A stretch of DNA of 24,331 nucleotides from the IMG/VR virus record IMGVR_UViG_3300046694_000077, positions 1 to 24,331 of that record; one strand, given 5' to 3'. Below, one piece after another: positions 1 to 7,271 of the stretch (positions are counted from its first letter, which is position 1; each line of letters starts with the position of its first letter). This DNA comes from a virus. The notes beneath the pieces were generated by a model. The model did no database searches and was not told the DNA's origin. It saw nothing but the letters and a program-made list of their open reading frames with translations. Position numbers and translations under genes: made by a program.

Positions 1-56
1 TTAAGGTCCTTCGCGAAGCCTGCCTTGCTTCGCCCAGGCCACGCCGGGTTCGCCAT
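1..56 (-). CDS. GIY-YIG nuclease-like protein, N-terminal part (partial)
   Basis: The gene runs off the left edge. From the only in-frame ATG (56-54) the product begins MANPAWPGRSKAGFAKDL. The open frame continues upstream of that ATG to about position 89 and reads PGFVYIM directly before NPAWPG. That string resembles the start of GIY-YIG/T5orf172 nuclease domains, where (G)x(V/I)Y, NP..PG and K.G are conserved; here F-V-Y stands for GIY and K-A-G for YIG. The domain thus seems to begin before the ATG, yet there is no ATG, GTG or TTG and no good ribosome site between the DNA polymerase stop (93-91) and position 56. The frame is +1 relative to the polymerase. A rare start such as ATT at 128, frameshifting or a decayed start are all possible. 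Only the first residues are visible, so the family call is moderate. Confidence 0.45.
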   Translation of the reverse strand, partial: MANPAWPGRSKAGFAKDL

Positions 57-90
57 GATGTAGACGAAACCCGGTGCGTTCTGAGGGGCC

Positions 91-2112
91 TTAGTGTGTC
101 TCGGCCCAGTTCGCTCCCACGACGGAATTACCGGCGAGTGGGCAGCGGAACTTGTAGTACTCGCCAGCAAGTCGGATCGCGTCTTGCGCTTCCTTCCCCA
201 CCAGCTCTGCTTTGTCTTCATCGACCTCGATCTGCCACTCGTCATGGACATTCACGACGAACTCGTAATGGACGCCTGGGACCAGCCCGAGCGCCTGAAG
301 GTTGTTGTCGAGGATCACCAGAGCGCGCTTCATCTGGATGGCACCAGCGGACTGCAGGAGCGTGTTCAGTGAAGCGTGTGCCGAGCGCACCATGAGGATG
401 CGACCGTCGAGCCCTTTGATCCAGCCTTGGGTCTTGGCCTTGCGCTGGACTGCCTCCGACAGCTTGCCGAGAGCCGGAAGCGCCGCGAGGAACTTCTGAC
501 GTGACAGCTTGCCGGCTGCGATAGCCTTGGCCTTGGACGAGGTGATCCCGAGGATGTTGCCCAGGTTCTCGTCGCCCGATCCGTAGATGAAGGCGTAGAA
601 CCAGACCTTGGCGACGTCTCTGCTGCACCCCAGCGCTTTCGCGTTGATGGTGTGCATGTCGGTGCCGTTGGCCTTGTTGCCTTCGAGGACGGTCTTGATG
701 TACGCGCCGCCGTCGTAGGCAGCCATGTAGCCGGCCAGATCACGCAGCTCCAACGCATCCGCGTCACAGCCAACGAGCTTCTTGCCTTTGCCAACCGTCC
801 AGCATTCCCGACACTCGAAGCCGTATGGCAACTTCTCGCCGGTCTTCTTGTCGTAGATGCCGGGGACCTGGGCCATGTTCGGCTTGGAGTGGGTCATGCG
901 ACCCGTGACCGCGCCGTTGGTGGCTACCTTGCCGTGAACCCGACCGTTGACCACATGCCGCAGCCAGGCCTCTTTGCCTTCCGCGACTTGCCCGATGCGC
1001 TTCTGAACGACGAAGTACTCGCAGAGGACCTTTGCGGATGGATAGGTGAGACCCTTGAGCGTCTCGTCGTCGACCTTCGGGTGACCATCGGAGGTGAACT
1101 CCGTGGGCCTCCAGCCGAACAGCTTGCGCATACGGTCAGCGACGTCCTGCCGCGAACCCGGATTGAACGGGACCAGCTTGACATCGGTGTAGGGCGCATC
1201 CGTCGAATAGTGGATCTTCGGATAGATCGGCTTGCGGTTGCCTTCCTTGTCGAGCTTGAACTCGCCCTTCTTGTTCGTCTCATAGCCAACCGGCTTGAGA
1301 TGCTTCTGTTGGACGGATCGGTCGATGGTTGGCGTCTTCGGGCCGAGGTTGCGGAACCAAGGCTTGAACTCGGCTTGCAGTGCCTTCTCAAGGTCGGCCT
1401 TGCGCTGAGCCAGGGTGCCGTGAAGGTCCTGCACCTTGCGGAGATCGAGGGCGAACCCATAGGCCTCCTGACGGGCCACGATGCGGCGCACGTCATGTTC
1501 AAGCTGGATGCTCTCTTCCGAGAACCCCTTCTTGATCAGCTTCTGCCAGAGCCTGTCGGTGACCTCGACGTCCTGCTCGCAGTAGTCCTGCATGTCCTTG
1601 GACCAGTGGCCCCAGACATAGTCGACAGCTTCCTGCCCGGTGAGACCCTTGGCCTTTGCCTCGGCCTTCTTGATCTCGCCGTAGTCACCCTTCCAGATGC
1701 CCATGCGCTGGCCCCAGCTTTCCAGCGAGTGCCGAGCGAACAGGTGTTTCTTGATCCAACGCCCCATGCCGAGGCGCTTCTCTTGCCGGAAGTCGGCGTC
1801 CTTCATGTCCGCGTACATGAGGCGGGACATGATGATGGTGTCTCTGACCACGCCCTTCGGCTTGAAGGTCGGGTAGAGCTTCTGGATGGCCGGGATGTCG
1901 AAGTCTTGGATGTTGTGGCCGACGATGACGTCTGCGTCCTGCAGGAGCCCCAGCCCGAAGGCGATGGAGTTGCCGGTGTCCCCGACGTATTCCTTGCAGC
2001 AGGACCAGACTTGGCCGGTGTCGGTGTTCTTGATGACCAGCGAATGGATCGTGGTCATCTCTGGGATCAGTCCGTTCGTCTCGATGTCGAAGACGAGGGT
2101 GGTTTGATCCAT
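91..2112 (-). CDS. 5: T7-like DNA polymerase (family A, gp5)
   Basis: Replicative DNA polymerase with proofreading 3'-5' exonuclease, 673 aa, close to the 704 aa of T7 gp5. Exonuclease motifs: D9-x-E11 in FDIETNG, the GHNIQDFD block (residues 65-72) and Y177-x3-D181. Polymerase motif A is around D450 (GCDADALELRDLAG), motif B runs R498-x3-K502 to Y510-G511, and motif C is HDE at 623-625. The C-terminus ends GANWAETH, as expected for a complete protein. In T7 this enzyme uses host thioredoxin as processivity factor and binds the acidic tails of gp4 and gp2.5, both of which have such tails here. The ATG shares one base with the upstream stop (TGATG), suggesting coupled translation. Order after primase-helicase matches T7. 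Confidence 0.97.
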   Translation of the reverse strand: MDQTTLVFDIETNGLIPEMTTIHSLVIKNTDTGQVWSCCKEYVGDTGNSIAFGLGLLQDADVIVGHNIQDFDIPAIQKLYPTFKPKGVVRDTIIMSRLMYADMKDADFRQEKRLGMGRWIKKHLFARHSLESWGQRMGIWKGDYGEIKKAEAKAKGLTGQEAVDYVWGHWSKDMQDYCEQDVEVTDRLWQKLIKKGFSEESIQLEHDVRRIVARQEAYGFALDLRKVQDLHGTLAQRKADLEKALQAEFKPWFRNLGPKTPTIDRSVQQKHLKPVGYETNKKGEFKLDKEGNRKPIYPKIHYSTDAPYTDVKLVPFNPGSRQDVADRMRKLFGWRPTEFTSDGHPKVDDETLKGLTYPSAKVLCEYFVVQKRIGQVAEGKEAWLRHVVNGRVHGKVATNGAVTGRMTHSKPNMAQVPGIYDKKTGEKLPYGFECRECWTVGKGKKLVGCDADALELRDLAGYMAAYDGGAYIKTVLEGNKANGTDMHTINAKALGCSRDVAKVWFYAFIYGSGDENLGNILGITSSKAKAIAAGKLSRQKFLAALPALGKLSEAVQRKAKTQGWIKGLDGRILMVRSAHASLNTLLQSAGAIQMKRALVILDNNLQALGLVPGVHYEFVVNVHDEWQIEVDEDKAELVGKEAQDAIRLAGEYYKFRCPLAGNSVVGANWAETH

Positions 2113-2414
2113 CAGTTGGTTGGGTGGACCGGGGTCAGCATGGCACCCAGCTCGGCATTGGCCCTCATCAAGATGCCGTTGTCGGTCTTGAACGCCATGT
2201 TCTCGTCGAGGAGCTTGGCAACCATGTTGTCGAGGCTGGCGTTCTCCCCTTCCAACACCTTGACGCGCTGCTTGTCGGCCTGGGCCATCATGACCATGCC
2301 GGCGAGGTCGTCCTTGTGTCGTTCGAGCTGTTTGAAGCGGTTGTAGAGCTGGCGCTTCTCTTCCTTCTCAGCGAGGAGGAGCTGCGTCAGGTTGTGGATG
2401 ATCTGGTATTCCAT
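2112..2414 (-). CDS. small coiled-coil protein of unknown function
   Basis: 100 aa, not recognised as a known family. Almost the whole length is charged, helix-forming sequence with heptad-like spacing of L, M and V (for example LLLAEKEEKRQLYNRF and VLEGENASLDNMVAKLL), so a coiled coil is likely. No signal peptide or membrane span. The ATG follows AGAGG six bases upstream, a good ribosome site, and the stop overlaps the DNA polymerase start in TGATG. The upstream gene extends 47 bases past this start in another frame. Context places it in the replication operon between gp4 and gp5. Confidence 0.75.
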   Translation of the reverse strand: MEYQIIHNLTQLLLAEKEEKRQLYNRFKQLERHKDDLAGMVMMAQADKQRVKVLEGENASLDNMVAKLLDENMAFKTDNGILMRANAELGAMLTPVHPTN

Positions 2415-2589
2415 TCATTACCTCTTGAATTGCTCCGACCACGTCCCTCCACGCTTCCGCGAACAGGACGATGGTGGCAGTTCTGCCTTGGAGGATTAGG
2501 CGGGAACCCTCGCGCCGAACGATCAGCGCTGAGGGGATGTTCTCGTTGGTGTGGTCGAAGGTCAGACTTCCTGGCCCTCCCAGAACCAC
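2368..2589 (-). CDS. hypothetical protein, start uncertain
   Basis: Frame open from at least 2676, with the plausible coding part ending at 2368. The conserved-looking core is SLTFDHTNENIPSALIVRRE followed by a short beta-rich/amphipathic stretch and a Pro-rich end. I chose GTG at 2589, which gives 73 aa and a short overlap with the preceding gene; ATG at 2676 would overlap that gene by 115 bases and give an Arg/Pro-rich N-terminus that looks non-coding. Neither start has a convincing ribosome site. The C-terminal end overlaps the coiled-coil gene by 47 bases. Function unknown. Confidence 0.5.
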   Translation of the reverse strand: MVLGGPGSLTFDHTNENIPSALIVRREGSRLILQGRTATIVLFAEAWRDVVGAIQEVMNGIPDHPQPDAAPPR

Positions 2590-2822
2590 ACCATCGGGTA
2601 GGCGGTTGGTTCGACCTTGGAGCAGGGCAGCAGGAACACCTCCTTGGTGCCCATCGGGTTCACGTCGACCCGGCATTCGTTACCGGGCTGGCGGGCTGGT
2701 GCTTTCTCTGCTGCCGGCGCTGGGGCTGGAAGCAATGCGGCCCATAGGATGAACCCGAAGGCCACCCAGAAGCCGAGGTTAGAACGGCGTTTCGTCGTCT
2801 GATGCTTCGTTCGAGAAGCCAT
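2562..2822 (-). CDS. small exported or membrane-anchored protein
   Basis: 86 aa from the ATG at 2822; an upstream ATG at 2855 would add a basic Arg-rich stretch and deepen the overlap with primase-helicase. The N-terminus is basic (KHQTTKRR), followed by a hydrophobic segment at about residues 17-32 (FWVAFGFILWAALLPA) and an A/P-rich region ending AAEKA, which looks like a Sec signal peptide or an N-terminal anchor. The mature part has two cysteines (NECRVDV and LLPCSKV) that could form a disulfide, consistent with a periplasmic location. It overlaps the end of gene 4 by 44 bases. Lysis or envelope function is possible by size and topology, but no family is recognised. Confidence 0.6.
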   Translation of the reverse strand: MASRTKHQTTKRRSNLGFWVAFGFILWAALLPAPAPAAEKAPARQPGNECRVDVNPMGTKEVFLLPCSKVEPTAYPMVWFWEGQEV

Positions 2823-4419
2823 GCGTTTCAGCGTCCTTGTCCTTGAACGGGTCATCGTCGCGGACGAACAGGCGTCCGGTCTCCGAATGGAACCCGAGAT
2901 TGATGGTCTTGCCGGTCGAGCGACCCGTGTACCGATCCTTGAGGATGCGGAAGATCGTCGTCGTGGCGATGATGGGGTCTTCGTTCTGCTGGTCGCGCTC
3001 CATGCCGAACATGAAGAAGGACCAGAAGCCGATTGCTCTGGAGCCCCTGAAGTGACGGATCATGACGCGCCCGCCTTCCTCGTGAGGTTTCCCATCGGGT
3101 GTCGCGAGGTGGCTGACGAAGTGGATGATGCAGCCCAGCTCGTTTGCGAGGCCGGCCATTTCCTTCATGATCAGGCCCAGCTCTTCGGCGTCTTCACCGA
3201 GGGCCGTCAGGTGGTCGAGGTAGATCAGCTTGATGCCGAGGCTCACCACCATGTAGCGGATATGCCCCTTGACCAGCTCCCAATCGGTCTGCCCGAAGTT
3301 GTCGTAGAAGAAGACCTTCCCGTCCAACTCCTGGGCTGCCCGCGTCAGCTCGTCGGCTGTCCAGCCCCCATCGGGAACGTGGAACATCCTGCCAGCGATC
3401 TTGCCGGCCACGCGCTTGGCGGTCTCGACGGGCTTCTGTTCGAGGAAGATTGCCCCGACCGTCTGCTTCAGCTCGACCACGTCGAACGCGATCTGTTGCA
3501 TCAGGAAGTCCGTCTTGCCGATGCCGGTGCCTGCGCCGAAGCCATAGACCTCGCCGTCGCGCCGACCGTAGGTGAGCTTGGTCAGCTCCTCGAAGCACCA
3601 GGGCAGCCCGAAGGTGACCGGCTTGAGCAGCTCGCTCATGATGTCCGACACCCCGACGAGACCGTCAGGGCGGTAGACCTTGGCACCCCAGATGGCGTCG
3701 ATGGTCTCCTTGATGCGGCCCGCCATGAGCATCTCGTTGGCGTCCTTGAGAGGCAGCGAGGCGATCTTCAGCTTGCCCGGTGTGAACGGGATCAGCTTGC
3801 ATTCGTCGACTGCCTTCTGGCCGGGATCGTCACCGTCGAACATGAGGACGATCTCCTCGAACTGCTCCAGCCATTGGAGGTTCTTGCGGAGAGCCTTGGC
3901 CGCGCCGTCACAACCGTTGGGGATCGAGACGACAGGCCACTTGTGACCCTGCATCTGGCTGAGCGAGATCGCGTCCAGCTCGCCTTCGACGATGACGACA
4001 CGCTTGCCGCCGTCCCGCCACAGCCACTGGCCGTAGAGGCACATATCGTCCTTGTGGCCCTTGGACCGGAAGTCCTTGCCGGCGAACCTGATCTTCTGCC
4101 AGACCAGTTGCTGCGCGCTGTTTCGGTAGTTGAACAAGCGGACGGGATCACCATTCAGGGTCGAACGGGTGAAGCCCCACTTCTGCGCGCTTTCGAGATT
4201 GATGCCTCGGCTTGCCCAATCGGCGGGCTCCCCGAGAGGAACGAAGTCGTTTGTCCGTGGCTCTGCAGCCTCGGTCTGTTCTGTCATGCTGTCTCCGGGT
4301 TCGTAATGGCGGCAGCCAAAGCAGTAGGCATGGCCGTCCGTGTACCGGGCGAGATTGTCGCGGGAGCCACAGTTGGGGCATGACTCCTTGCGCAGAAACT
4401 CACTGTCGGTTTCGTGCAT
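2779..4419 (-). CDS. 4: T7-like DNA primase-helicase (gp4)
   Basis: Bifunctional replicative primase and hexameric 5'-3' helicase, 546 aa (T7 gp4A is 566 aa). The zinc-binding domain has C14, C17, C33 and C36. The TOPRIM primase core shows EGELD at 145-149 and DGDD at 195-198. The DnaB-type helicase has Walker A GAGTGIGKT at 295-303 and a downstream LIYLDHLT block of the Walker B type. The C-terminus is acidic and ends DDETPF; in T7 the terminal Phe and acidic tail dock onto DNA polymerase. An internal ATG (codon 45) with its own GGAG site may yield a helicase-only short form like T7 gp4B. The ATG follows AAGGATGA, overlapping the end of the preceding gene. Confidence 0.96.
   Translation of the reverse strand: MHETDSEFLRKESCPNCGSRDNLARYTDGHAYCFGCRHYEPGDSMTEQTEAAEPRTNDFVPLGEPADWASRGINLESAQKWGFTRSTLNGDPVRLFNYRNSAQQLVWQKIRFAGKDFRSKGHKDDMCLYGQWLWRDGGKRVVIVEGELDAISLSQMQGHKWPVVSIPNGCDGAAKALRKNLQWLEQFEEIVLMFDGDDPGQKAVDECKLIPFTPGKLKIASLPLKDANEMLMAGRIKETIDAIWGAKVYRPDGLVGVSDIMSELLKPVTFGLPWCFEELTKLTYGRRDGEVYGFGAGTGIGKTDFLMQQIAFDVVELKQTVGAIFLEQKPVETAKRVAGKIAGRMFHVPDGGWTADELTRAAQELDGKVFFYDNFGQTDWELVKGHIRYMVVSLGIKLIYLDHLTALGEDAEELGLIMKEMAGLANELGCIIHFVSHLATPDGKPHEEGGRVMIRHFRGSRAIGFWSFFMFGMERDQQNEDPIIATTTIFRILKDRYTGRSTGKTINLGFHSETGRLFVRDDDPFKDKDAETHGFSNEASDDETPF
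4285..4296 (-). promoter_or_regulatory. internal ribosome site and ATG for a gp4B-like short form
   Basis: Inside gene 4 the sequence GGAGACAGCATG places a GGAG five bases before the ATG of Met45, directly after the zinc-finger domain. T7 makes gp4A and gp4B by exactly this kind of in-frame internal start after the zinc domain. The position and the strong site support the same arrangement here; expression is inferred. Confidence 0.55.
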
Positions 4420-4563
4420 TCATCCTTGCGGTGGGTTGTTCTGGAACTGTTGGAGTTGGGAGGTGAGACGGATGTATGCGGCCCGCTCTTGAGGGCTCAT
4501 CCGTTCCCACCGTTCGAGGAAGGCGCGGGTTGCCTCCTGCCGGTAGGTCTCGACGTCGGTCAT
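4420..4563 (-). CDS. small hydrophilic protein
   Basis: 47 aa, beginning MTDVETYRQEATRAFLERW, with a single amphipathic helical core and a Gln/Asn/Pro tail (QLQQFQNNPPQG). Not recognised. The ATG overlaps the stop of the upstream membrane-peptide gene (ATGA), and the stop abuts the primase-helicase start, so it sits in a translationally coupled run. The frame is open further upstream, but that extension is Arg/Ser-rich and runs over the membrane-peptide gene. Confidence 0.55.
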   Translation of the reverse strand: MTDVETYRQEATRAFLERWERMSPQERAAYIRLTSQLQQFQNNPPQG

Positions 4564-4709
4564 TCGGTTGCCATACCTACGGCGGCACCAACGAGGGTGA
4601 TCCCGACGGCGAAGGCTGCGAGGCCGCTGTAGTTGCCTAGAGCGACGAAGGCGACGATGGCTAAGATCAGCGCCCAGGTTCCGATGATACCCCTGAGGAT
4701 AGCCTTCAC
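4560..4709 (-). CDS. 49-residue membrane protein
   Basis: GTG start at 4709 sharing GTGA with the stop of the 189-aa gene upstream; the stop shares ATGA with the next gene. The product starts VKAILRGIIGTWALILAIVA and has two hydrophobic segments, about residues 8-24 and 30-46, separated by the short turn GNYSG. A small two-span inner-membrane protein is expected. No family recognised; size and topology would also fit holin-like peptides, which is only a possibility. Confidence 0.6.
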   Translation of the reverse strand: MKAILRGIIGTWALILAIVAFVALGNYSGLAAFAVGITLVGAAVGMATE

Positions 4710-5275
4710 GCGGCGATGCTGACGATCTGTGCGTGGAACTTCTGGCGCTGCTGGAACGAGACATGCTCGCCCTCGCGGATTTCCTCGCGGATGCGCTCGA
4801 TCCGAGGACCGGACTGCATCTTGAGGATACGCTGCATCAGGTCGTCGACAGTGTCCTCAGGGACGATCAATTGCTGCGTTCTGGTATGCGCCGGGGCAAA
4901 GTGGACGAGGTCCTCCATGCTCCTGATTTCCCGGTTCGGCATGAACTGGGGCTGGGCGTCCACGGGGCGGAAGTTGTCCCAATGATTGCCCATCGTATGC
5001 ATGACCTCGATCCGGCGACCCATCAGATGGACCGGCAGAGCGGGCATTCCACGGTGTCCATAGTCCCTCGCGTATTGCTCGTACTCCCAGTTCATTGGTG
5101 CGGTGATGCCAGACATGCCGGCGCGTTCATTGCGCAGTGCCATAGACATCTGCATCCGCATGACGTCCTGCTGGGCGCTGATCTGCCAACCGTGCTGCTG
5201 CAAGGTGTAGGTGTCCGAGCGCCATCCCGCCCAGTGAAGCTCCACCGGACGGGACAGCATGGGGTCGTGACGCAT
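4706..5275 (-). CDS. conserved-looking phage hypothetical protein
   Basis: 189 aa from the ATG at 5275, which overlaps the upstream stop (TGATG); a TTG one codon earlier is less likely. Met-, His- and Arg-rich, no membrane segment or signal. N-terminal PVELHWAGWRSDTYTLQQHG, central MNWEYEQYARDYGHRGMPALPV and a charged helical end (RIERIREEIREGEHVSFQQR). No catalytic motif recognised. Lies in the replication operon between endonuclease I and primase-helicase. Confidence 0.7.
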   Translation of the reverse strand: MRHDPMLSRPVELHWAGWRSDTYTLQQHGWQISAQQDVMRMQMSMALRNERAGMSGITAPMNWEYEQYARDYGHRGMPALPVHLMGRRIEVMHTMGNHWDNFRPVDAQPQFMPNREIRSMEDLVHFAPAHTRTQQLIVPEDTVDDLMQRILKMQSGPRIERIREEIREGEHVSFQQRQKFHAQIVSIAA

Positions 5276-5448
5276 CAAGCGCCGATGTCCCTCAGAAGGA
5301 CCTGATGCTCTTCCTCCAGATTACGAAGGATGGTGCGGGCCTGCTCGATCTTGACCAGCGAGGTCTTGATCTTGCCCTTGGCAGCTTTGGCCTTCTCGTC
5401 TGCCAGTTCCTTGCGGGCTTCCGCCTCGACTGCATTGATGTCAAACAT
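5275..5448 (-). CDS. 57-residue coiled-coil protein
   Basis: Starts MFDINAVEAEARKELADEKA and is Lys/Glu/Ala-rich with a long predicted helix, probably a short coiled coil. The ATG is preceded by GGAG eight bases upstream. The upstream gene ends 8 bases inside it and the stop overlaps the next start in TGATG. Function unknown. Confidence 0.6.
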   Translation of the reverse strand: MFDINAVEAEARKELADEKAKAAKGKIKTSLVKIEQARTILRNLEEEHQVLLRDIGA

Positions 5449-5611
5449 TCACAGTTCTCCGTTCGATCTTGATCGTGAAGGGGATCAGGCGCTGCCACCA
5501 AGGCATTGCCTCTTGGCGTAGGATGTTAGCTTTGGCTGCCTCCACCCGGTTCCGGTGACGTTCGGCGGCAAGCTCTTCCTCAGCCTGCCGCACGATGTCT
5601 TGGACGTTCAA
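5441..5611 (-). CDS. 56-residue hypothetical protein, TTG start
   Basis: Reads from TTG at 5611, immediately after the TGA of the preceding gene in the same frame, to a TGA at 5443-5441. An N-terminal charged helix (VRQAEEELAAERHRNRVEAA) is followed by PWWQRLIPFTIKIERR, a Trp-Trp/Pro/basic pattern I associate with small uncharacterised proteins of alphaproteobacterial phages. No strong ribosome site; re-initiation after the adjacent stop is likely. Alternatively it could start at the GTG at codon 7. Confidence 0.5.
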   Translation of the reverse strand: MNVQDIVRQAEEELAAERHRNRVEAAKANILRQEAMPWWQRLIPFTIKIERRTVNV

Positions 5612-5848
5612 TCAGGCGACCAGCTTGCGGATGCGCTTGGCGATCTTGTCGGCCTCGGCGGCAGCTTCCTTCGCGGCAGCCTGGGCGGCGACCTTGATGG
5701 CGATCTCGGCGTCGATCACGTCGGCCTTGAAGTTGTGATGCTCGATCACGGCTTCCAGCTCGGTGATGGCCTTGTTGAAGCCGGCGACGGCCTTGGCGGT
5801 CGAGGGGGTGCGCTTGATGAAGTTGATGACGGTGGAGAGGATGCTCAT
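5612..5848 (-). CDS. 78-residue Ala-rich helical protein
   Basis: Begins MSILSTVINFIKRTPSTAKA and continues as an Ala/Lys/Glu-rich helix that ends KRIRKLVA. The short N-terminal hydrophobic patch is too brief for a secure membrane span. The ATG overlaps the endonuclease stop (ATGA), with AAGG a little upstream. No family recognised; a coiled-coil or amphipathic membrane-associated role is possible. Confidence 0.65.
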   Translation of the reverse strand: MSILSTVINFIKRTPSTAKAVAGFNKAITELEAVIEHHNFKADVIDAEIAIKVAAQAAAKEAAAEADKIAKRIRKLVA

Positions 5849-6330
5849 TTCTTGACCTTCGATTGAGAGTTGAGGATTGCGTTCAGTGCCTCCACGCGAC
5901 CGGCAGTCGGTGGCTCGTCGATCCATGTTTGGGGGATTGACTTGTCCGCGTAGAGGAAGCCTTGGGTTTCGCACCACATGGCGTAGGTGGTCTGGGACTG
6001 TTTGGAGATGCGGGTGCCTGAGCGGCTGAAGACGAACCGGATGTCGAGGTTCGGGTTCTGCTCTTTGATCAGCCGGTGCTTCTGACGATCCGCCGTAACG
6101 AACTGCCCCTTGGTCTCCACGATGATGCCGTTGCCGAGCAGGCGGAAGTCCGGTGTGTACTTCGCCAGTCGGGCAGGCACCTCGTAGGTGATCTTGAAGC
6201 TCTCGTAGGTGTAGGGGACGGACGCGAGGTCCAATTCCCCTGCCACCTTATCTTCGAGCCCCGAGCGGAACCCCTTGGCGACAGCGATCTGCCGCGTCGA
6301 GGTCCGCTTAGGGAACGTGCGTCGTGCCAA
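5845..6330 (-). CDS. 3: T7-like endonuclease I, Holliday-junction resolvase (gp3)
   Basis: Cleaves branched DNA; in T7 it resolves recombination intermediates and degrades host DNA. 161 aa against 149 in T7. The phage-type PD-(D/E)XK core is visible: FRSGLEDK (catalytic Glu), YTPDF (Asp), and IVETKG (Glu and Lys), matching T7 E20, D55, E65 and K67. Further matches to T7 are the R-x-KH-x-LI-x-EQ-P-LDIR block and the ADK-IP-WI end. The start appears to be TTG at 6330, just after the SSB stop (TAAGCCTTG); no strong ribosome site, so coupling to SSB translation is likely. Order after gp2.5 matches T7. Confidence 0.95.
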   Translation of the reverse strand: MARRTFPKRTSTRQIAVAKGFRSGLEDKVAGELDLASVPYTYESFKITYEVPARLAKYTPDFRLLGNGIIVETKGQFVTADRQKHRLIKEQNPNLDIRFVFSRSGTRISKQSQTTYAMWCETQGFLYADKSIPQTWIDEPPTAGRVEALNAILNSQSKVKK

Positions 6331-6333
6331 GGC

Positions 6334-7116
6334 TTAGAAGTCTTCTTCGCCTGCCGACTTGCCGCCTTCGTTCGAGCCAGCGTCGGACTTGTCCTCGCCG
6401 GTTTCCTCGTCAGCGAACTCGCTCGGGTCGTAGCCGTAGCCCTCCTCTTCACCGAAGCCGTGGCTGTCAGCGGAGCGGGAGCCGTTCGAGACCAGCTCGA
6501 TGACCTGAACACCATTCAACTGCAGCTTGATGCCAGCGGCAGCGGTGCCGGGGATGAAGTAGCCGATGTTGCCGTCCTTGTCGGAGCCGACCGTGAACGA
6601 AATCTTGCCCTCGGAACCGCCCCAGATGTTGGGGAGCTTGCCGACCATCTTCTTGCCGCGAGCGTCGTAGATGTCGGGCGACGATGCCCACTTCTTGCCT
6701 TCGCGCGGACCCTTCTTGAACGTGCCCGAGGCCTTCTTCGTGAACTTGAGGCAGACCTCGCCGGTCTCTTCCTCGGTGTCCTTGTCGTAGAGGGTCTCGA
6801 ACAGCGAGTTCATGACCGGGCCGGTGACGCCCTTCTTCTCGAACTCCTTGCGGGTCTTGACGGCCAGCTCGGAGAACGCCTTCTCGGCATTGCGGCGGGC
6901 TTCCTCGTAGAGGTCGTTGAGGGTGACGCCGTCCTTGTTCTTGCGGGAGGCGAACTCTTCCAGCGCAGCCAGGGACATCTTGCCCTTGACGCTGTACTCG
7001 CCATCCGGCTTCGGGAAGTCCTTGTTGCCGTAGTCGGGCTCGGTCACCTTCGGGTAGACGAAGACGACGCGGGGGGTGGTGAAAGAGGGAGCAGATTTCT
7101 TCTTGTCAGATGCCAT
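6334..7116 (-). CDS. 2.5: T7-like single-stranded DNA-binding protein (gp2.5)
   Basis: 260 aa, slightly longer than T7 gp2.5 (232 aa). It opens with a Lys/Ser-rich stretch followed by SAPSFTTPRVVFVYPKVTEP and KDFPKPDGEYSVKGKM, the pattern of gp2.5-type OB-fold proteins. The last 50 residues are highly acidic (Glu, Asp, Gly, Ser) and end GEEDF; the acidic tail with terminal Phe is how T7 gp2.5 contacts DNA polymerase and helicase. The position immediately before gp3 is the T7 order. A T7-like promoter element lies directly upstream (7119-7141), which would give this abundant protein its own transcript. Confidence 0.9.
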   Translation of the reverse strand: MASDKKKSAPSFTTPRVVFVYPKVTEPDYGNKDFPKPDGEYSVKGKMSLAALEEFASRKNKDGVTLNDLYEEARRNAEKAFSELAVKTRKEFEKKGVTGPVMNSLFETLYDKDTEEETGEVCLKFTKKASGTFKKGPREGKKWASSPDIYDARGKKMVGKLPNIWGGSEGKISFTVGSDKDGNIGYFIPGTAAAGIKLQLNGVQVIELVSNGSRSADSHGFGEEEGYGYDPSEFADEETGEDKSDAGSNEGGKSAGEEDF

Positions 7117-7118
7117 AT

Positions 7119-7141
7119 GCGTATTAGGTCCTTTTGCGGAG
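7119..7141 (-). promoter_or_regulatory. candidate phage RNA polymerase promoter before SSB
   Basis: On the minus strand it reads CTCCGCAAAAGGACCTAATA, ending a few bases before the SSB start. It shares CTCCGC, the GGA and the downstream TA with the other members of the family (8733-8763, 9521-9551, 17400-17430, 18224-18254, 18630-18651). The third G of GGG is lost here and the hairpin is poor, so this is a weaker member. Confidence 0.5.
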
Positions 7142-7145
7142 ATGT

Positions 7146-7271
7146 TTAGACGGAGTATTTGCGTTCGAGTGCTTCAACGTCGAAGCCCTGGGCGGTCAGC
7201 TTGAGGTAGAGGTCGACCGGCAGCGGCTGACCGCGCTTCCAGTGGAACTTGGCGAGGGTCAGGTAGTTCAC
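7146..7271 (-). CDS. 41-residue protein
   Basis: GTG start sharing GTGA with the stop of the 121-aa gene upstream. The product reads VNYLTLAKFHWKRGQPLPVD and continues LYLKLTAQGFDVEALERKYS, a compact helical protein without membrane span. Not recognised. A phage promoter element follows immediately after its stop. Confidence 0.55.
   Translation of the reverse strand: MNYLTLAKFHWKRGQPLPVDLYLKLTAQGFDVEALERKYSV

Noticed and set aside
652-2346. 564-codon plus-strand open frame
   Set aside because: Antisense to DNA polymerase, whose motifs are unambiguous; long antisense frames are expected in GC-rich coding DNA and the product is a Val/Leu/Asp/Gly-rich shadow.
2821-4383. 520-codon plus-strand open frame
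   Set aside because: Mirror of the primase-helicase codons; no ribosome site and no recognisable domain.
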